This document shows positions 52,834-62,041 of a stretch of 64,000 bases of DNA, in pieces. Position 1 is the stretch's first letter; each line of letters starts with the position of its first letter. The translations under genes were made by a program, and so were the position numbers. The notes beneath the pieces are model-generated. The model was not told where the DNA came from, searched no databases, and was given only the letters and a program-made list of their open reading frames with translations. The DNA is from Pampus argenteus. Its lineage: Eukaryota > Chordata > Actinopteri > Scombriformes > Stromateidae. The DNA lies in NCBI GenBank assembly GCA_036937835.1, contig CM072876.1, forward strand, positions 12,713,501 to 12,777,500, written 5' to 3'.

Positions 52834-53846
52834 GAGTCATGTGACTCGTTTATTCAGTGCACACCTTGGACATCAGCTTTGAATGTTGCAACATACAGCA
52901 GAGCCAAAGCATCCATGTGTTTACCCCCCATCCCTCCCTCCCTCCCTCCCTTTAAAAACGCGCATCAGTGGGCTCTGCGTAAAATCGGCATCCCTCGATC
53001 GTCATGCGGAATCTGGACGCGTGATGATCTCGGGCGTGATTGAGGTGATCCAGTGTGTGCGATGGTCTGTGAGGCTCCCGGCTGCAGACGCAATGATGCC
53101 AGCATTAACCACGATCATGAGCTCCAGCGTAGTGTGACGGACAATGCGCCTGGTGCCAAAAAAAAAAGGGGGAGGAAAAAAGGGGGGAGGCGAAGCGCAA
53201 ACAAACCAGAACAGATATCATTATGGGCTCGGTTATGATCGTTGTGTGAAGCATGAGGTGTGCAGTCAAATTAAAAAACGTGCCGATGCCACGGCGCGCA
53301 CACTGCGGCATAGAGCCCATACTGACAAACAGACGCATATATCCTCCAACACCGAGATCAAACTAAAAACGGTGACCTGACAACAACATGTGCACATTAC
53401 TTTTTCGTACTTAGTACACGGCCCGTTAACAGCAAACGCATCCTAGTCCATTTACTGTGTTTTAATGCAAAGTACATACTTCACCTTAACGGAGAGAAAA
53501 AAAACACAGTCAGATGGATCGCTTACACCTTTCGGAGAAGGAAATACAGACGAATATTATGTTCTGATCTGTAATCGATGTCAGGTAGCTCTATAATTCA
53601 CAATTAATTGGTGTGTATATGGGTGCATGATTACACTGCTCCGTCCTCGGTGCATCTCAGCAGTCTCCCCCCTCCTCCCCTCCACTCACCTGTCTTAGTC
53701 AACAGCGCCGACATGCTCCACGCCACGAAGAGGACACTGCAGATAAAGCACACCTGTACGAAAAGCATCTCCCTCCTCTTGCGAACTTTAAATATCTTGG
53801 AGATTATCGTCTTTTTGGACGCGCTCACGGTGTCGTCCCGCTCCAT
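30355..53846 (-). CDS. slc24a4: NCKX4, K+-dependent Na+/Ca2+ exchanger (whole gene, 17 coding exons)
   Basis: Joining the 17 exons listed below gives 1,836 nt, in frame throughout, encoding 611 aa (human NCKX4 about 622). All introns are GT-AG. NCKX4 is a plasma-membrane exchanger that moves Ca2+ and K+ out against Na+ in. In mammals it acts in olfactory neurons, ameloblasts and brain. The order is an N-terminal hydrophobic signal/anchor (27-49), a short extracellular part with Asn78 and Asn84 glycosylation sequons, a first membrane cluster with the alpha-1 repeat (GATFMAAGSSAPELFASVIG, Glu161), a cytoplasmic loop (about 254-415), and a second cluster with the alpha-2 repeat (Asp492, Asp519). 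These acidic residues match NCKX2 Glu188, Asp548 and Asp575. The loop phrase VVMVDEI and tail FVNLPMC favour SLC24A4 over SLC24A3 or SLC24A2. Fish a/b copy not decided. Confidence 0.97.
30505..31314 (-). other. slc24a4 intron 16
   Basis: 810 nt, AT-rich. The 141-codon plus-strand frame across it has no family features and no splice support. No repeat recognised. Confidence 0.8.
31315..31380 (-). CDS. slc24a4: slc24a4 coding exon 16
   Basis: Codons 541-562, phase 0 on both sides. It encodes VMINSRGLVYSVVLLLGSVA then LT, the penultimate helix, nearly identical to human. Donor gtgagc. Confidence 0.97.
31467..31579 (-). CDS. slc24a4: slc24a4 coding exon 15
   Basis: Codons 503-540. It encodes GLGDMAVSNTIGSNVFDILV then GLGVPWAIQTMCVSYGSE. 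Asp519 in GSNVFDI corresponds to NCKX2 Asp575, which sets K+ dependence. Donor gtaacg. Confidence 0.97.
32039..32153 (-). CDS. slc24a4: slc24a4 coding exon 14 (alpha-2 repeat)
   Basis: Codons 465-502 plus one base. It encodes VTIIGYTLGIPDVIMGITFL then AAGTSVPDCIASLIVARQ, the ion-binding alpha-2 repeat with Asp492 (equivalent to NCKX2 Asp548). Acceptor ctttcag, donor gtacag. Confidence 0.97.
32454..32620 (-). CDS. slc24a4: slc24a4 coding exon 13
   Basis: Codons 409-464. It encodes GVGSKLKWLMSWPLLLLFVT then VPNCAKPRWERYFMLSFILS and TVWIAVFSYFMVWM, the first helices of the second membrane cluster. Acceptor tctgctgcag, donor gtgagt. Confidence 0.96.
33418..33559 (-). CDS. slc24a4: slc24a4 coding exon 12 (cytoplasmic loop)
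   Basis: Codons 362-408 plus one base. It encodes RQKLVQAANGVETQVIDGKV then EIENGNVPEDKPTEAEENDT and ISPFHIP. Human has a similar ENGNVP motif followed by a longer Pro/Gln/Glu-rich insert that is shorter here, which accounts for most of the length difference from human. Donor gtacgt. Confidence 0.93.
33758..33927 (-). CDS. slc24a4: slc24a4 coding exon 11 (cytoplasmic loop)
   Basis: Codons 305-361. It contains SVVMVDEIINASPSKFRFPE and AGLRVMVTSHFGPKTRLRMA, then SRLIITE. The VVMVDEI block is the strongest loop evidence for SLC24A4 rather than SLC24A3 (VIMVDELLSAYPHQLSF in human). Acceptor caccttcag, donor gtacag. Confidence 0.96.
33928..35543 (-). other. slc24a4 intron 10
   Basis: 1.6 kb without exon-like sequence. 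Phrases near 34.25-34.40 kb ('gttgcaccaggaaacttttt') look like a decayed dispersed repeat, but I cannot assign it. Confidence 0.7.
35544..35695 (-). CDS. slc24a4: slc24a4 coding exon 10 (cytoplasmic loop)
   Basis: Codons 254-304 plus one base. It encodes FNSSMQRFFMGKSKKNVANG and, further on, SEMEDGNTSYDYVWDDDPSS then PLLTA. The human counterpart reads similarly (NGN-----E-GNDFYD--YDDPSVPLL). This is the start of the poorly conserved cytoplasmic loop. Donor gtaagg. Confidence 0.94.
35696..37250 (-). other. slc24a4 intron 9
   Basis: 1.55 kb. Contains an A-run near 35.95 kb and a CA tract at 37,153-37,175. No exon-like sequence recognised. Confidence 0.75.
37251..37304 (-). CDS. slc24a4: slc24a4 coding exon 9
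   Basis: Codons 236-253 plus two bases. It encodes WESLVLVLMYAGYILVM(K), the helix leading into the cytoplasmic loop. Acceptor cttttttag, donor gtgagt. Confidence 0.95.
37305..37817 (-). other. slc24a4 intron 8
   Basis: 513 nt, A/T-rich, with an A18 run (37,561-37,578) and a T-run near 37.70 kb. Confidence 0.8.
37818..37843 (-). CDS. slc24a4: slc24a4 coding exon 8 (26-nt microexon)
   Basis: Codons 228-235 plus two bases. It encodes FIYDEKIVW across the junction. It is too short to stand out alone, but its flanking tttccag and gtaagt sites, its phase, and the family sequence between exons 7 and 9 all demand it. Confidence 0.94.
37961..38035 (-). CDS. slc24a4: slc24a4 coding exon 7
   Basis: Codons 203-227. 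It encodes VVILTWWAVFRDSFYYTLSV then LALIA, a core transmembrane segment found across NCKX proteins. Acceptor ttcttag, donor gtaagt. Confidence 0.96.
38359..38377 (-). repeat. (GT)n forming the exon-6 splice donor
   Basis: On the transcribed strand the intron begins with about nine GT units directly after the exon-6 CAG, then tttgtgtgtgag. The donor GT is therefore one of many equivalent GTs. Confidence 0.95.
38378..38481 (-). CDS. slc24a4: slc24a4 coding exon 6
   Basis: Codons 168-202 (104 nt). It encodes GVFITHGDVGVGTIVGSAVF then NILCIIGVCGIFAGQ, the second half of the alpha-1 region. The splice donor is the first GT of a GT microsatellite, with no gtaag/gtgag-type consensus. Confidence 0.96.
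38543..38570 (-). repeat. (CA)n in intron 5 of slc24a4
   Basis: Fourteen TG units on the plus strand, hence 14 CA units in the pre-mRNA. They start nine bases past the exon-5 donor in a 98-nt intron. CA repeats bind hnRNP L (known biology), which can enhance or repress nearby exons. Confidence 0.95.
38580..38664 (-). CDS. slc24a4: slc24a4 coding exon 5 (alpha-1 repeat)
   Basis: Codons 140-167 plus one base (85 nt). It encodes KLDLSEDVAGATFMAAGSSA then PELFASVI, the ion-binding alpha-1 repeat with Glu161. Flanking introns are only 109 and 98 nt and carry long UG (upstream) and CA (downstream) tracts. Skipping this exon alone would break the frame. Confidence 0.97.
38695..38718 (-). repeat. 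(GT)n in intron 4 of slc24a4
   Basis: Twelve AC units on the plus strand, hence UG repeats in the pre-mRNA, ending about 30 bases before the exon-5 acceptor in a 109-nt intron. UG repeats bind TDP-43 and CELF proteins (known biology). Confidence 0.95.
38774..38848 (-). CDS. slc24a4: slc24a4 coding exon 4
   Basis: Codons 115-139. It encodes ALYMFLALAITCDEYFVTSL then EKICE, the first core helix and the conserved CD(E/D)YFV-SLEKICE segment. Phase 0 on both sides, donor gtactt. Confidence 0.96.
38849..41833 (-). other. slc24a4 intron 3
   Basis: 3.0 kb. The right half contains dispersed-repeat-like sequence with recurring AAGTC/GACTTGAGTC motifs (40.3 and 41.53-41.58 kb) and A-rich tracts near 41.18 and 41.50 kb. 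No exon-like sequence recognised. Confidence 0.7.
41534..41576. repeat. Fragment of ACTTGAGTC-rich dispersed repeat
   Basis: 'acttgagtcaagtcatgtg' followed by 'actcaagtcccccacctctg' resembles the common fish repeat with many GACTTGAGTC units ending in a CCCACCTCTG hAT-like terminus. Further pieces are at 40,310-40,385, 42,629-42,679 and 43,246-43,276. Confidence 0.5.
41834..41910 (-). CDS. slc24a4: slc24a4 coding exon 3
   Basis: Codons 89-114. It encodes IHEFPNDVFTNNERKSGAVL then LHIVA, the family-wide segment before the first transmembrane helix of the exchanger core. Acceptor ctctcctcag, donor gtaaga. Confidence 0.96.
43128..43175. repeat. Dispersed repeat fragment, opposite orientation to the 2.6-kb copy
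   Basis: 'cgtttggttaggtttaggca' then 'cacaaaccacttggttagga' is the reverse complement of the type seen at 2,595-2,670 (ctaaccaagtgg…gtgcctaaatctaacc). Confidence 0.6.
45150..45370 (+). repeat. MITE-like dispersed teleost repeat
   Basis: Begins 'ttcaacattttgggaaatat', then 'gctttcttaccgagagttta', 'agctggttagcttagattag' and 'ggtgctggtaggtggatttt'. I recognise this order from a repeat scattered through many fish genomes. Same family as the copies at 21.2, 55.5-56.3 and 60.7 kb. Confidence 0.65.
49847..49954 (-). CDS. slc24a4: slc24a4 coding exon 2
   Basis: Completes codon 53 and runs to codon 88 plus one base. It encodes the extracellular N-terminal region with RRLMASAPDNETEQKNCTEP. Two sequons (NET, NCT) correspond in position to human NGT and NCT. 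Acceptor ttctgtttgtag, donor gtacgc. Confidence 0.93.
49955..53689 (-). other. slc24a4 intron 1
   Basis: 3.7 kb. Contains an A-run near 50.13 kb, a GT tract (52,799-52,816) running into an 18-G run (52,817-52,834), and C+G-richer DNA towards exon 1 (52.9-53.35 kb). The 167-codon plus-strand frame at 51,506-52,009 has no recognisable domain. No alternative first exon could be shown. Confidence 0.7.
52799..52834. repeat. (GT)n followed by G18
   Basis: Nine GT units run directly into 18 G. Confidence 0.95.
53690..53846 (-). CDS. slc24a4: slc24a4 coding exon 1
   Basis: Codons 1-52 plus one base. It starts MERDDTVSASKK and contains KVRKRREMLFVQVCFICSVL, matching the basic stretch and hydrophobic segment of human NCKX4 (KVRRRREML). 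An in-frame TGA two codons before the ATG fixes the start. The donor is gtgagt. Confidence 0.95.
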
Positions 53847-54494
53847 GCTTCACAGCTCGGCCGGCTGCCACTTTCTTTTTTTTATTATTTTGCGTCCTTG
53901 AGAGCCGAAGCAAACTGCCGCCCCGCTCGCCTCTTCACACGGAACAGAGCCGGGATGTGCTCCTCATTTCAAGCCGTCCAGGGCGCAGATGGAGAGTAGT
54001 GAGGCGGGCAGGGGTTGTGTTTTTTTATTTTTTTTCTCTCCTCGTCTTCACCGCTGAGAAGATGCTTTCCAGCTACTGGGACTGATAGACTGATAGGCAA
54101 TGACACGGCGGTCAAATTCCGATATAGATCTCCAAATCAATTGAGCAATGCTCCAGAATTCAGTCACTGCAGGAACATGAATAGTATCGGACGGGCTCCC
54201 GTTGCAACCTGCATCCTGTTCCGTGAAAAAAGAAAAAAAAAAGAAACCCATCAGCTGCAATATCCTTCTGTTCCTATAGTTTCTGTGTTTGGCATAAAAT
54301 GCGTCAGTGTCCAGTCATAAACGGGGAGTCGCAAACTCCACGCACCTGAAAGCAATCTGTGTTCATCAAGGTTAATTGTTGAATTCAGGCAGCAGTCGTG
54401 CTGCTCGCCTCGCTCGGGCGCCTCCCCCTCCACATGAATCCCTCCTCAGTGTAGAAAAGCCTCGCTGATGAGAGAGAGACAGAGAGAGAGATAG

Positions 54495-54530
<36 letters not shown>

Positions 54531-54540
54531 GAGCATCAGC
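53847..54540 (-). promoter_or_regulatory. slc24a4: Probable slc24a4 promoter / 5' UTR region
   Basis: Immediately upstream of the start codon (higher coordinates) the DNA is relatively G+C- and CpG-rich around 53.85-54.05 kb (ccggccggctgcc, gccgccccgctcgcc), which fits a CpG-type promoter without a fixed start. A purine tract of GA repeats (54,470-54,531; CT in the sense strand of the gene) lies about 0.65 kb upstream and resembles GAGA-type promoter-proximal tracts. Transcription start not determined. Confidence 0.45.
54470..54531. repeat. GA-rich simple repeat
   Basis: Nearly continuous AG units with a short CA interruption. Confidence 0.93.
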
Positions 54541-55329
54541 TGTCTGCTTCCAGCTGCCCTGCTACTCTGCGCCCTTCATCCTCCCTCAATGAGACCGGGC
54601 TCCTTTAACTTTCCCGAGGACAGCATGTACAAACAGGCAGCGGAAGATCACGTTTTTCCTTCTTCTTCTTCTATCTCTCGACCGTCCACCTTGGAGCCAG
54701 CTGACAGCTGCTCATGATCACCCTGGACTCTGGGTGTCTGGATATCTTTCACGTTGCTCGCACGTCGCCGTGAGATCAAACGTACAGGCAAAACCGTATC
54801 ACGCTACTCGCAGCAAAGCCCAATGCAAAACACCCGTATCCCAATACTGTGTTATGAAACCAAATCCAATATCTTTCTGGGTCCCGAGCACAGCCTTTTA
54901 ATAACTGGCCTACAAGTCACCTGCTATCATCATTTAGATATCACGCTGAGTAATTGAGGTTATAGATCTGCCAGCTCACGGGCATTAATGCTTGCCCCCC
55001 TAAAAAAATAAAAAAAATAAAAAATCTACAACCCAACCATGAAATAATTTCTCATTGCCTAAAGGGTTTTTTTGCGCCAACATTATAATAGCTTGTGCGT
55101 TTTTGCGCTTGAGAGAATTGCTTCCCACAAACAGACCTGCACATACTAGAAAAGAATCATGTAACAAGAACCTTTCTGTCAGTGTGGCAGCGGCATCAAA
55201 TATGGGTCGAATATGTCCTGCAGTCAGTGATCATTATAAAGAAAGCTGTTACCAGTCTGAGAAAAAAAATTGCTGATGTAAAAGAGCCTAGTTTTCATAA
55301 TTCACATCACTCTTCTGTATATTATGTAT

Positions 55330-55333
<4 letters not shown>

Positions 55334-55374
<41 letters not shown>
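55334..55374. repeat. (AT)n dinucleotide tract
   Basis: About 20 AT units. The Tyr-Ile run in a short frame is an artefact of it. Confidence 0.97.
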
Positions 55375-55378
<4 letters not shown>

Positions 55379-55487
55379 TACACCCTAAGTGTTAGAGAGT
55401 AGGACACCCATGCAGCCTCCTGCTGGTAATTAGTAAAGGTCAGGTGTCATTACACACCTACAAAAAAAAAAAAAAAAAAAAAACTTT

Positions 55488-56332
55488 AAAGGAATAGTTA
55501 GACATTTTTTGAAAATACACTAATTTGCTAAAGTGTAAAAACAAGTTGTGGTTTTATAATATAGTGTATATAATAATGCACATACGCACTGTGATGTCAC
55601 CCATTTGTAGACACCCATTATGAAAGCCTTGAGTTTGTGTTTTGGCTTCGATTTTTTTTTTTATTATTTTTTTTTTTTGGAGCCAGAAGTGACCATATTT
55701 GGACGAGAGGGTGGAGCTGACTCTAACGGTAGCTGCTAGCTTGGTTAGCACGGTGCATTTACAGCCTATGGTTAACGGCAGTAATGCTAATGCTAATTCT
55801 GCAAAAAAAACAGGCTTAAAACAAAAAGCTGAGCTGCCAGCTACTTAGAGTGTCTTTTAGTATAACCGAGTGTTGAACAAGACTTTTCTAGGCCACCAAA
55901 ATGTTACAATTAACTTTAATGAATGACCTGAAAACACATTAGTGTGAAACAGAAACAGCTACACCTGTACACCTGTACACCTGTCCTAATCTGGGGGTTG
56001 TGATATGTAACCAGTGTTGTTGCAGTGGTAGCAACTTGTCAATCACAAAGGTCAAGCCCTTAATTATGCATAACTTTAGGATGATAAATTTAAATTTTTC
56101 AGTCCCGGAGGTTGCTGCTGGATGGAGTCACATCCTGTCCACCATAATCAAGACTGGAAATGTTAATTAGTTAATTTAAGATGTGCTGGTGTTTCCAGTT
56201 TTCCAGCTATATCGGCTGCAGGCGGTATAGCTTCAAACATACTGTACAGACATGAGCGTGGTATAAAATCTTCTCCTCTAACTCTTGAAAGAAAGTGGAT
56301 AAGTGTATTTCATAGAGTCAAACTATTCCTTT
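55488..56332. mobile_element. Non-autonomous DNA element with terminal inverted repeats (about 845 bp)
   Basis: The left end reads AAAGGAATAGTTAGACATT and the right end, reverse complemented, reads AAAGGAATAGTTTGACTC. The first 12 bases are identical and similarity continues with '-aaatacactta/t'. Between them are phrases I know from fish repeats: 'gtgatgtcacccatttgtag', 'gagccagaagtgaccatatt', 'tggacgagagggtggagct' and, in reverse, 'acatgagcgtggtataaaat'. There is no transposase-like frame. The whole could be one long MITE or two elements in opposite orientation. Family not assigned. Confidence 0.65.
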
Positions 56333-58254
56333 GAAGCTTTTGTAAATGGAAACATTAGCAACTTGTAATTGAATGGGATTGATTTATTATTCCAGGAGTA
56401 GGCTATGAATGTAGCTGGCCATAAAGTGAAGAAGCGCATCTCCCAAGAAACGTCAAACTATGTCTTTTACACTTGAGTACAAACCTGTCTTGCAATTACA
56501 GATTTGTTGGGAGCCTCGTGATGCTGCTTCCACGGCCTCCAGGCCTGCTGTGGGTCACCTTAACTGCCAAGACAACAGACAGGAGAGTTGTCTCGTTGTC
56601 GTAAACCATCTACACTCACAGGTTGACGAGGCTGAAACAACACGTCAACTTGCACCACTCCCCACTTTAGCAATAAGCAAGCAGCACATAGGGGTCAAAT
56701 GCCTTTCACTCCAATGCAATCTCCTGCAGACCAAGGTTATGTAAGAAGCAGATCAGTGCAGTATGAAAGCAAAACTCCAAAAACATTACCCGTCATCTCC
56801 AAGAAACATCCAAGACGTTGTGTGAAGGCTGCTAGTTAAGCATGGAAGGCGTCACAGGTTATTAATTAAGGCTTTCTGAATCCATTGCCAGGTCTTTATC
56901 CTGCAGCTTGGGTCTTCTGCACAAACACACACAAACACAAACACACACACATATAAACATCAACATTTGTGACTCGTACCCATGCCAAGGGATTAGTCCC
57001 CTCCAGGCCCCTGCCCATACAGCAGGCAGGCAATCAGGGAGCAATGCCAGGGCCTGCTTACAGAGATTTAGCCACTGCTTTACACTCCCTGACTTGGTCA
57101 AACATACACACATGGCCTCCTTGGCCTTCTCCAGGACCCGGTGAATGGCCGCTGATCTGCAGCAAAGATAATAACTAAAGTGTGTACTCGTGTGATTTTA
57201 AGGGAGGCAGCGAAAGATTGGCTTAAATGTGTCGTTTGATATAAATGCCAAGCATGTGTCATGCGCTCGCACCACAGATCACTGATGACTTGACGTGTTA
57301 ACCGTGAACTGTGAGAGAGAGTTGCACAACAATTGCTATTTGGACTCAGAGTTGCTCTTTTCTGCTTCCTCTCCTGTGATGATTCATGTGATTTACTCGC
57401 TGGTTTAATACAGCGATTAAGATTCAGCCTTTAAGGTCAGCGTGGCAGAAACACGGCGCCGTTTACATAATGTTTTTGTAATTATATATTTCAATGTTCG
57501 CACTATGTCCCAGTCGCTATAGCTGTCGGAGACGTGTATTCAACTGTAATGTACATAATGAAGCTAAATACAGTCTATGTCAGAAAATAGTGAATGATTA
57601 TTAACTGCTGGTATTTACTGATAACATATAACTACTATCGTGGTGAGACAAAGAGGTATAACATGGACTGAAATAAAACAGGATGAAACGAAGTTGAGAA
57701 TCTCACCATGCAATCAATATAGTGTCTTCTGCTTCTTCTTCTGGAGCGTTCACAATCATATTACCTTCAGCAAGATGTTCAATCCTCTGAACACTTTAAG
57801 GAGTGGAAATTTGATCATTTACAATTCCTTGACAGTTGTGCAAACTACTGAGTCCTAGTCCTGTTTTCATTTTCTCTATTATTTAAGTTAAGATCAAAAA
57901 CAATATACGTTTAACTCAAAAACTTAGTATGCCTTTCAATTCTTTCTGTTGCAGTGTCTGCAAGAACCAAAGGGAGAAAAGGACAGTTGGAATACAGTAT
58001 GTCCTTGGAGAGTGGTGACACTGTGTTGGGATATTTTATGTACATGTGGAGCCAATTCTGCTGAGGTGTGTTTGTTCAATGAGGAGAGATGACCAGTTGA
58101 CACCTTCCATTAATTCACTGCTGGCATTGTAACTAATATCTCACCAAGTATCTGAAGCAAGAAGACAGATGGTTAGAGAAATATCCCCAGCTCTCAACCT
58201 GACAACTATTGCACAGCCCTCTTTAACCAATGGCAGGTACAGTACAAACTAGGT

Positions 58255-58256
<2 letters not shown>

Positions 58257-58289
<33 letters not shown>
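58257..58289. repeat. (AC)n microsatellite
   Basis: About 16 AC units, uninterrupted. Confidence 0.97.
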
Positions 58290-58291
<2 letters not shown>

Positions 58292-59216
58292 AAAAGTCTC
58301 TGGAGACCTGCTGATTTTACTCTTTGCAAAAGCTCCTCAGTCAGCTGCAGAAAAAAATAAAATATTCATCATGAGTATGTTGTTAAGCATTCTGTGGCAG
58401 CACCGCAGGTTTATTTGTATGCCTGCTCAGGTGTAAAGAGTAAACAGGGCAGAGAGGAGCAACAGAGAGTCTAATCTGTGTATTCCAGAGGCTTCCTCTT
58501 CATCGCCAGGGCACGAAGACTCACACATACAGCTGTCGACAACATAGAACACAGATATATTTAAGTTAAGTTAAACTAAAATTAAACTTTATGACTTTCT
58601 ACTAAATTTAAGGTTATAGTTGATGGTGTTGCAGTGGAGTGTTTTTGTTTTTTTACTTTTCCGAATTTGGATGAAGTTTTCACCGTTTGGGTTTCTATGC
58701 TGCGTAATGATGGACAGTAGCTAGAGGAAAAAAGGTCGGCTATATCTGAGAAAGACGTTGCCTTTTGTTATGCGCTGCGCATAACTAACTCCATTATTCT
58801 GTTGTCTGCAGAGCAGAGAAAAGGTAGGCAGGCAAAGAGCAACCTTTTCCCCTTGCAAAGAACAGTAGAGAGTCCCATTCAGACTAACCACGGAGGTTAT
58901 GCCAGCCGAAGCATGCAGCCCATTCATTCTGGGAAGATAGCATCGGAGTTGCAAAGACAGGCTACAAAGTCTGTATTAATACTGCCAGCATTACAGAGGA
59001 CAAGTGACTTCATTCATTCATTCACTTGGAGCCGGGGGTGGAAGGGTGTGTAATAAAGTCAATGAGCCGGTAGATTTCCCTGCTGTGTGATTTCTCCACC
59101 CTGCACATCTCCACACTGGAGTAGGAATTGTTAATGTCATGGTATTATTATTATTTATAAGCAGGCATGAGGACTGGGATATGCTTTCTGGCGAAGAACT
59201 TATCAGAAATGTTTTT

Positions 59217-59370
59217 TAAAGGGACACTCCATCAATTTTACACATGAAGATCAGGAACCGGTTGCACCAGCTATAACTAAACTGTAAATCCACAAATCTG
59301 TGCGTTAAATTCCTCCTAAATTCTTATCACTATCAGTTCTTTGGCCAAACAAAAGAATGTGACAGAAAGC
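59217..59370. repeat. Dispersed teleost repeat fragment
   Basis: 'aaagggacactccatcaatt' then 'ttacacatgaagatcagg' and 'ggttgcaccagctataacta' are familiar interspersed fish motifs, related at the left end to the copy near 24.83 kb. Confidence 0.5.
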
Positions 59371-60199
59371 ACCAGATAATTTAGTATTTAGTCCCGCGAT
59401 CGAGCACATGGGTGACACTACTAGAGTTTTTTGATGCAGGAAAACCTCCCTTAGGTTATGTTACAAAAACGTTAAAGCAAGCAGGAATAATGTGGACGTT
59501 CCGTTTGAGTAAGCCACCATTCAGAGCGCTGGGATCTAAACTGAACTGCACAAAGATAAACGGTTGTTGTGCTGAGTCACTTGTCTGGATTTACACTCCT
59601 CAGTTTGGCCTCTGCTTGTTTTCGCATCAACATTGTTCAGTGCAGATGATTCAGCCTTCTTACACAGGCCTGTGTATCATTCCGGAGAGTCATCTCGAGT
59701 TTAGGAGAGACATCTGCGGGGATAAACACAGAGAGCTAACGCGCTTCATGTTTTCTGAGCTTAAATTAATCATCGACAGGGTCTCCTCACAGCTCTCAAG
59801 GTGATGTCAGCCATGTCACATCAGATAGGCCCGCTTCCCCTCTGATGTGCTGAGCGCAAACGGCAGCCCGGGCCAGGTTGCATTCTGCTGACTGGATGGA
59901 ACAGCGCGTCAGCCGGACTACAGTTTGCTAAGAGGCTGATATCGCCCTCATTCAAGAACGTGTTTCCTGATCCCATTGCCTGCATCGCCTCAAGTTACGG
60001 ACAACTGACTGGTCAGGTTTGTTTTGCTCCGAGAGGAGAAGAATGTGCTGTTTGTACTTAAGCCAAGCAAAACAATCTCATGTGATCTGTTCCAAATATC
60101 CAGTCACATACACGATCGCTAAGTCATCCACACGCGTCTGCCAGAAAGCCCGGATCAGTCTCGACTATGAATGCACCCAACAAAACGCATTGTTTCGCC

Positions 60200-60221
60200 A
60201 AAAAAAAAAAAAAAAAAAAAA
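60200..60221. repeat. A homopolymer (22)
   Basis: Uninterrupted A run; no element body recognised on its left. Confidence 0.95.
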
Positions 60222-60659
60222 GACAACATGGCAGCTGCGGTATTGTGGACGACGGATAATCTGACAGCAATTGCCTTCGTGGATTTGTTGTCGTGAGCAT
60301 TCCCCGCTTTGTAGACGGGTGTGAAGAGCAGGTTGCGTAAGAGGATCACCTGCGTGTAATTCAGGATTCCTGCTCAACACAAGCTTTCTATGTGTATCTT
60401 AAAATGTAAGTGGTTCCTCTACTAAAGGACCATTACCACAGGAAGACGCGGTCACATGGGGATTACCCATCGAGAGAGGAATTAAGGATGAAATGGAGGG
60501 AAAAAAAAGCAAACAAGAGCCTAGAGGGGAGTTAAGAAGTGTTGAGTGGGAATAAAAAAACAAGAACAGTTAACTCACCCCCAAGAGTATCCAAGAACCT
60601 AAAATCTACTTTTAGGTTGTAAATATTGTTAAATAGGCAACTCCACCCAACTAAATTTC

Positions 60660-60905
60660 TAAAGGAGTAGTTCAACATTTTGGAAAATACACTTAGATGG
60701 TGTGCTAACTAACCATGGAGCTGAGGTCAAGAGGTTAGTTAAGCATGAAGTCTAGAGATCAAAAACGCCCACAGCAATGCCGCTAAAAATCAAAATTAAA
60801 ATGCATCTCCCTCTCTCGTTTGTTTCAATCATTACACTAAGTTGTGGTTTTTACGGCGAGCTGTAACTATTTCTTGGTCTCCAGCGGCTCTACGGTCTTT
60901 GTTCA
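60660..60905 (+). repeat. MITE-like dispersed teleost repeat
   Basis: Starts 'aaaggagtagttcaacattt' and contains 'actaagttgtggtttttacg' and 'gcgagctgtaactatttctt'. Same family as the 45.15-kb copy and the ends of the 55.49-56.33-kb element. Confidence 0.65.
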
Positions 60906-62017
60906 TTCAAGTGTGTAAATATTGAAAATTCTTGGAAAAATGACGAGATCAACTTCCATTTTTTGGAGCAGCGTATCATGGATTTTTTTTTTATATATCT
61001 CATGCTATGTTTGAATATTATGTGATTTCATAGAAATGCATCCCCTTTTACATTATTACATTGATGTCATTGGCATTAAGTGGTCTGCTTAGCGAAGAGA
61101 TCGGGAATTCAAAGGGGATTAAATTTATTCATCCTCCAATCCACACAGATGAATGGATATACACAACCAAGATGCTCTTTTTTTTTCATAGCAGCTTTTG
61201 CCATATTGTGCTAGTGACTACAGTGTGAAAGGCTGAGGGGTGGTCACCCTGGAGCCAGGTTATGGATCTATGATTTGTCGTGGTCTGACAGGTTGGTAGG
61301 GCACTTGTTGAGTTGAGAGCAGGTCTCGTGCTGGCCTCTAGGGGGCAGAGTGGCCTTGGTGCCCCAGGGCAACTCTGCCCTGTGGGCTTAGCTGCTCGTT
61401 ACATTAAAACAGGGGCTTCTGTGACAGAGTCAGCATTATGAAAGCTAAGAGGATTAGCTGATGGACATTTCTGGCGTTGCCGGTCAATTATCAAAATGAA
61501 AAGCAGTGACTGGGCAGGGCTGGCAGAAGAGCTTCTCTCTCTCCTCATCTCCACTCTTGTTTTCTATCTCTCACTCAGCTTCAGTCTGTCACAGGTTACC
61601 GAGGTTCAGGGGGGGGGAATAAATAAAGGCATCATTGGTGTGTTTCTGAAGTTTTTTTTTGTGTGTGTGCGTGTGTGTGAGACACGGATTAAAAAAAAAA
61701 GGAGCATTTAAATTTTAATGTTTCTAAAGTGCAAAACTGTATGTTATGCAACTGTATAAAACAGGCCTGCACGACAACAACCCATCCGTGCTCAAGCCTA
61801 ACTCCTCCAACCATGTGTATGTCCACCCCCCCACCCCCCGATACACACACACATCGCTGCTCGCTTTTACTGTCCTACTTGCGTGTGTGTGTATACCACT
61901 GTGATTGCTTAACAGGCTATCAGTGTAGGAGGAGTCTCCACCACTGTCAGTTGTCACACTCTGAGCACGTGTGAGGTGGGAGAGTTGGGGGTGATGAAGA
62001 GGAGTGTGAAGGCGGGA

Positions 62018-62041
62018 GGGGGGGGGGGGGGGGGGGGGGGG
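62018..62041. repeat. G homopolymer (24)
   Basis: Uninterrupted G24, preceded by a G-rich stretch (gttgggggtg…aaggcggga). Confidence 0.95.

Noticed and set aside
56862..57113. 83-codon minus-strand frame with a Trp/Leu-rich stretch near 57 kb
   Set aside because: No splice-site pattern or family match. Contains a translated CA tract.
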